DNA from: Bordetella parapertussis
GTDB lineage: Bacteria; Pseudomonadota; Gammaproteobacteria; Burkholderiales; Burkholderiaceae_D
Direction: 5' to 3'
NCBI GenBank assembly: GCA_945883145.1
Contig: CAMCXB010000102.1
Span: 1 to 5,423 of the forward strand
Length of the DNA: 5,423 bases
Each line of letters opens with the position of its first letter. Within the stretch, counting starts at the first letter, position 1. The position numbers and the translations under genes are program-made. The notes under the pieces were generated by a model, which was not told the DNA's origin, searched no databases, and saw nothing but the letters and a program-made list of their open reading frames with translations. Positions 5,201 to 5,423 of the stretch are shown piece by piece.

Positions 5201-5423
5201 TTTTCATTACCAGCAAGAATAGAATGCAACAAATCGCCCTAGAAACTGAATTTATTTAATCCTTCTAAAAAATTAAATTTATTAAAATCAATAACTTAAG
5301 CAGAATTATCATTCCCACTCAGTAGTTACTCGATTAAAAAACATATATAAATCATATAGTTACAGTCACAAAAACAAGTGCGTGCAACTTTTGTGTAACT
5401 TAACTGAGTTGGAAATGTTTTTA
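5201..5423. other. Right-end intergenic stretch without a recognised gene
   Basis: No reading frame with a ribosome site is supported here. The stretch is AT-rich and carries two overlapping inverted repeats sharing one arm: 5317-5329 with 5395-5409, and 5358-5373 with 5389-5400. An ATG at 5415 with GAG six bases upstream could begin a rightward gene beyond the window, but only three codons are visible. No tRNA or GC-rich terminator was seen. Confidence 0.5.
5358..5400. repeat. Imperfect inverted repeat able to form a bulged stem-loop
   Basis: AGTTACA (5358-5364) pairs with TGTAACT (5394-5400), and CAAAA (5369-5373) pairs with TTTTG (5389-5393). The result is a 12-bp stem with a four-base bulge (GTCA) and a 15-base loop. 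No T-run follows, so it does not look like an intrinsic terminator. The right arm is also used by a second inverted repeat with 5317-5329. Confidence 0.4.

Noticed and set aside
5183..5242. Rightward 19-codon frame starting ATGAACAAA
   Set aside because: There is no ribosome site, it overlaps the antitoxin promoter region, and it is too short to support as a gene.

Overview
The window looks like a chromosomal accessory region of a low-GC Gram-negative bacterium, most likely a proteobacterium. The evidence is a Sec signal peptide on a small secreted protein, ordinary Shine-Dalgarno sites, and envelope/polysaccharide genes of bacterial type. The FemAB-like transferase and the toxin-antitoxin pair resemble families I associate with Alphaproteobacteria. 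That is recall rather than a search, so the lineage is left open. No RNA gene, CRISPR array, transposase or phage gene could be supported.

Layout, left to right. Positions 23-364 (+) encode a short exported protein with a Tyr/Pro repeat and a His/Arg/Gly-rich tail. It converges on a leftward (- strand) set of four genes. In transcription order these are a FemAB/GNAT-like aminoacyl- or acyltransferase (4349-3429), an unrecognised protein whose second half looks like a degenerate phospholipase D-type fold (3361-2675), a divergent GT-B-type glycosyltransferase (2497-1367), and a UDP-glucuronate decarboxylase / UDP-xylose synthase (1327-374). The last two are 39 bp apart and probably co-transcribed. 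A 177-bp AT-rich gap with a plausible promoter separates them from the first two. A small membrane protein (4391-4588, +) is divergent from the FemAB-like gene, with only 41 bp between the starts.

At the right, on the - strand, is a type II toxin-antitoxin operon: a ribbon-helix-helix antitoxin (5161-4883) overlapping by ATGA a RelE/ParE toxin. The toxin reading frame is interrupted by one in-frame TAA at 4683-4685, and the conserved C-terminal strand can still be read in the same frame down to 4593. The toxin is therefore best described as a nonsense pseudogene, leaving an apparently intact antitoxin. The last 262 bp hold no gene but contain a candidate operator palindrome and two overlapping inverted repeats.

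How it fits together: UDP-xylose synthase supplies a nucleotide sugar, and the adjacent glycosyltransferase is the natural candidate user, probably for a surface glycan. The FemAB-like enzyme and the secreted and small membrane proteins are compatible with an envelope theme, but a shared pathway is inference. I see no convincing evidence of a wholly new system. The best second looks are the broken toxin, the PLD-like unknown protein, and the FemAB-like/small membrane protein divergent pair.
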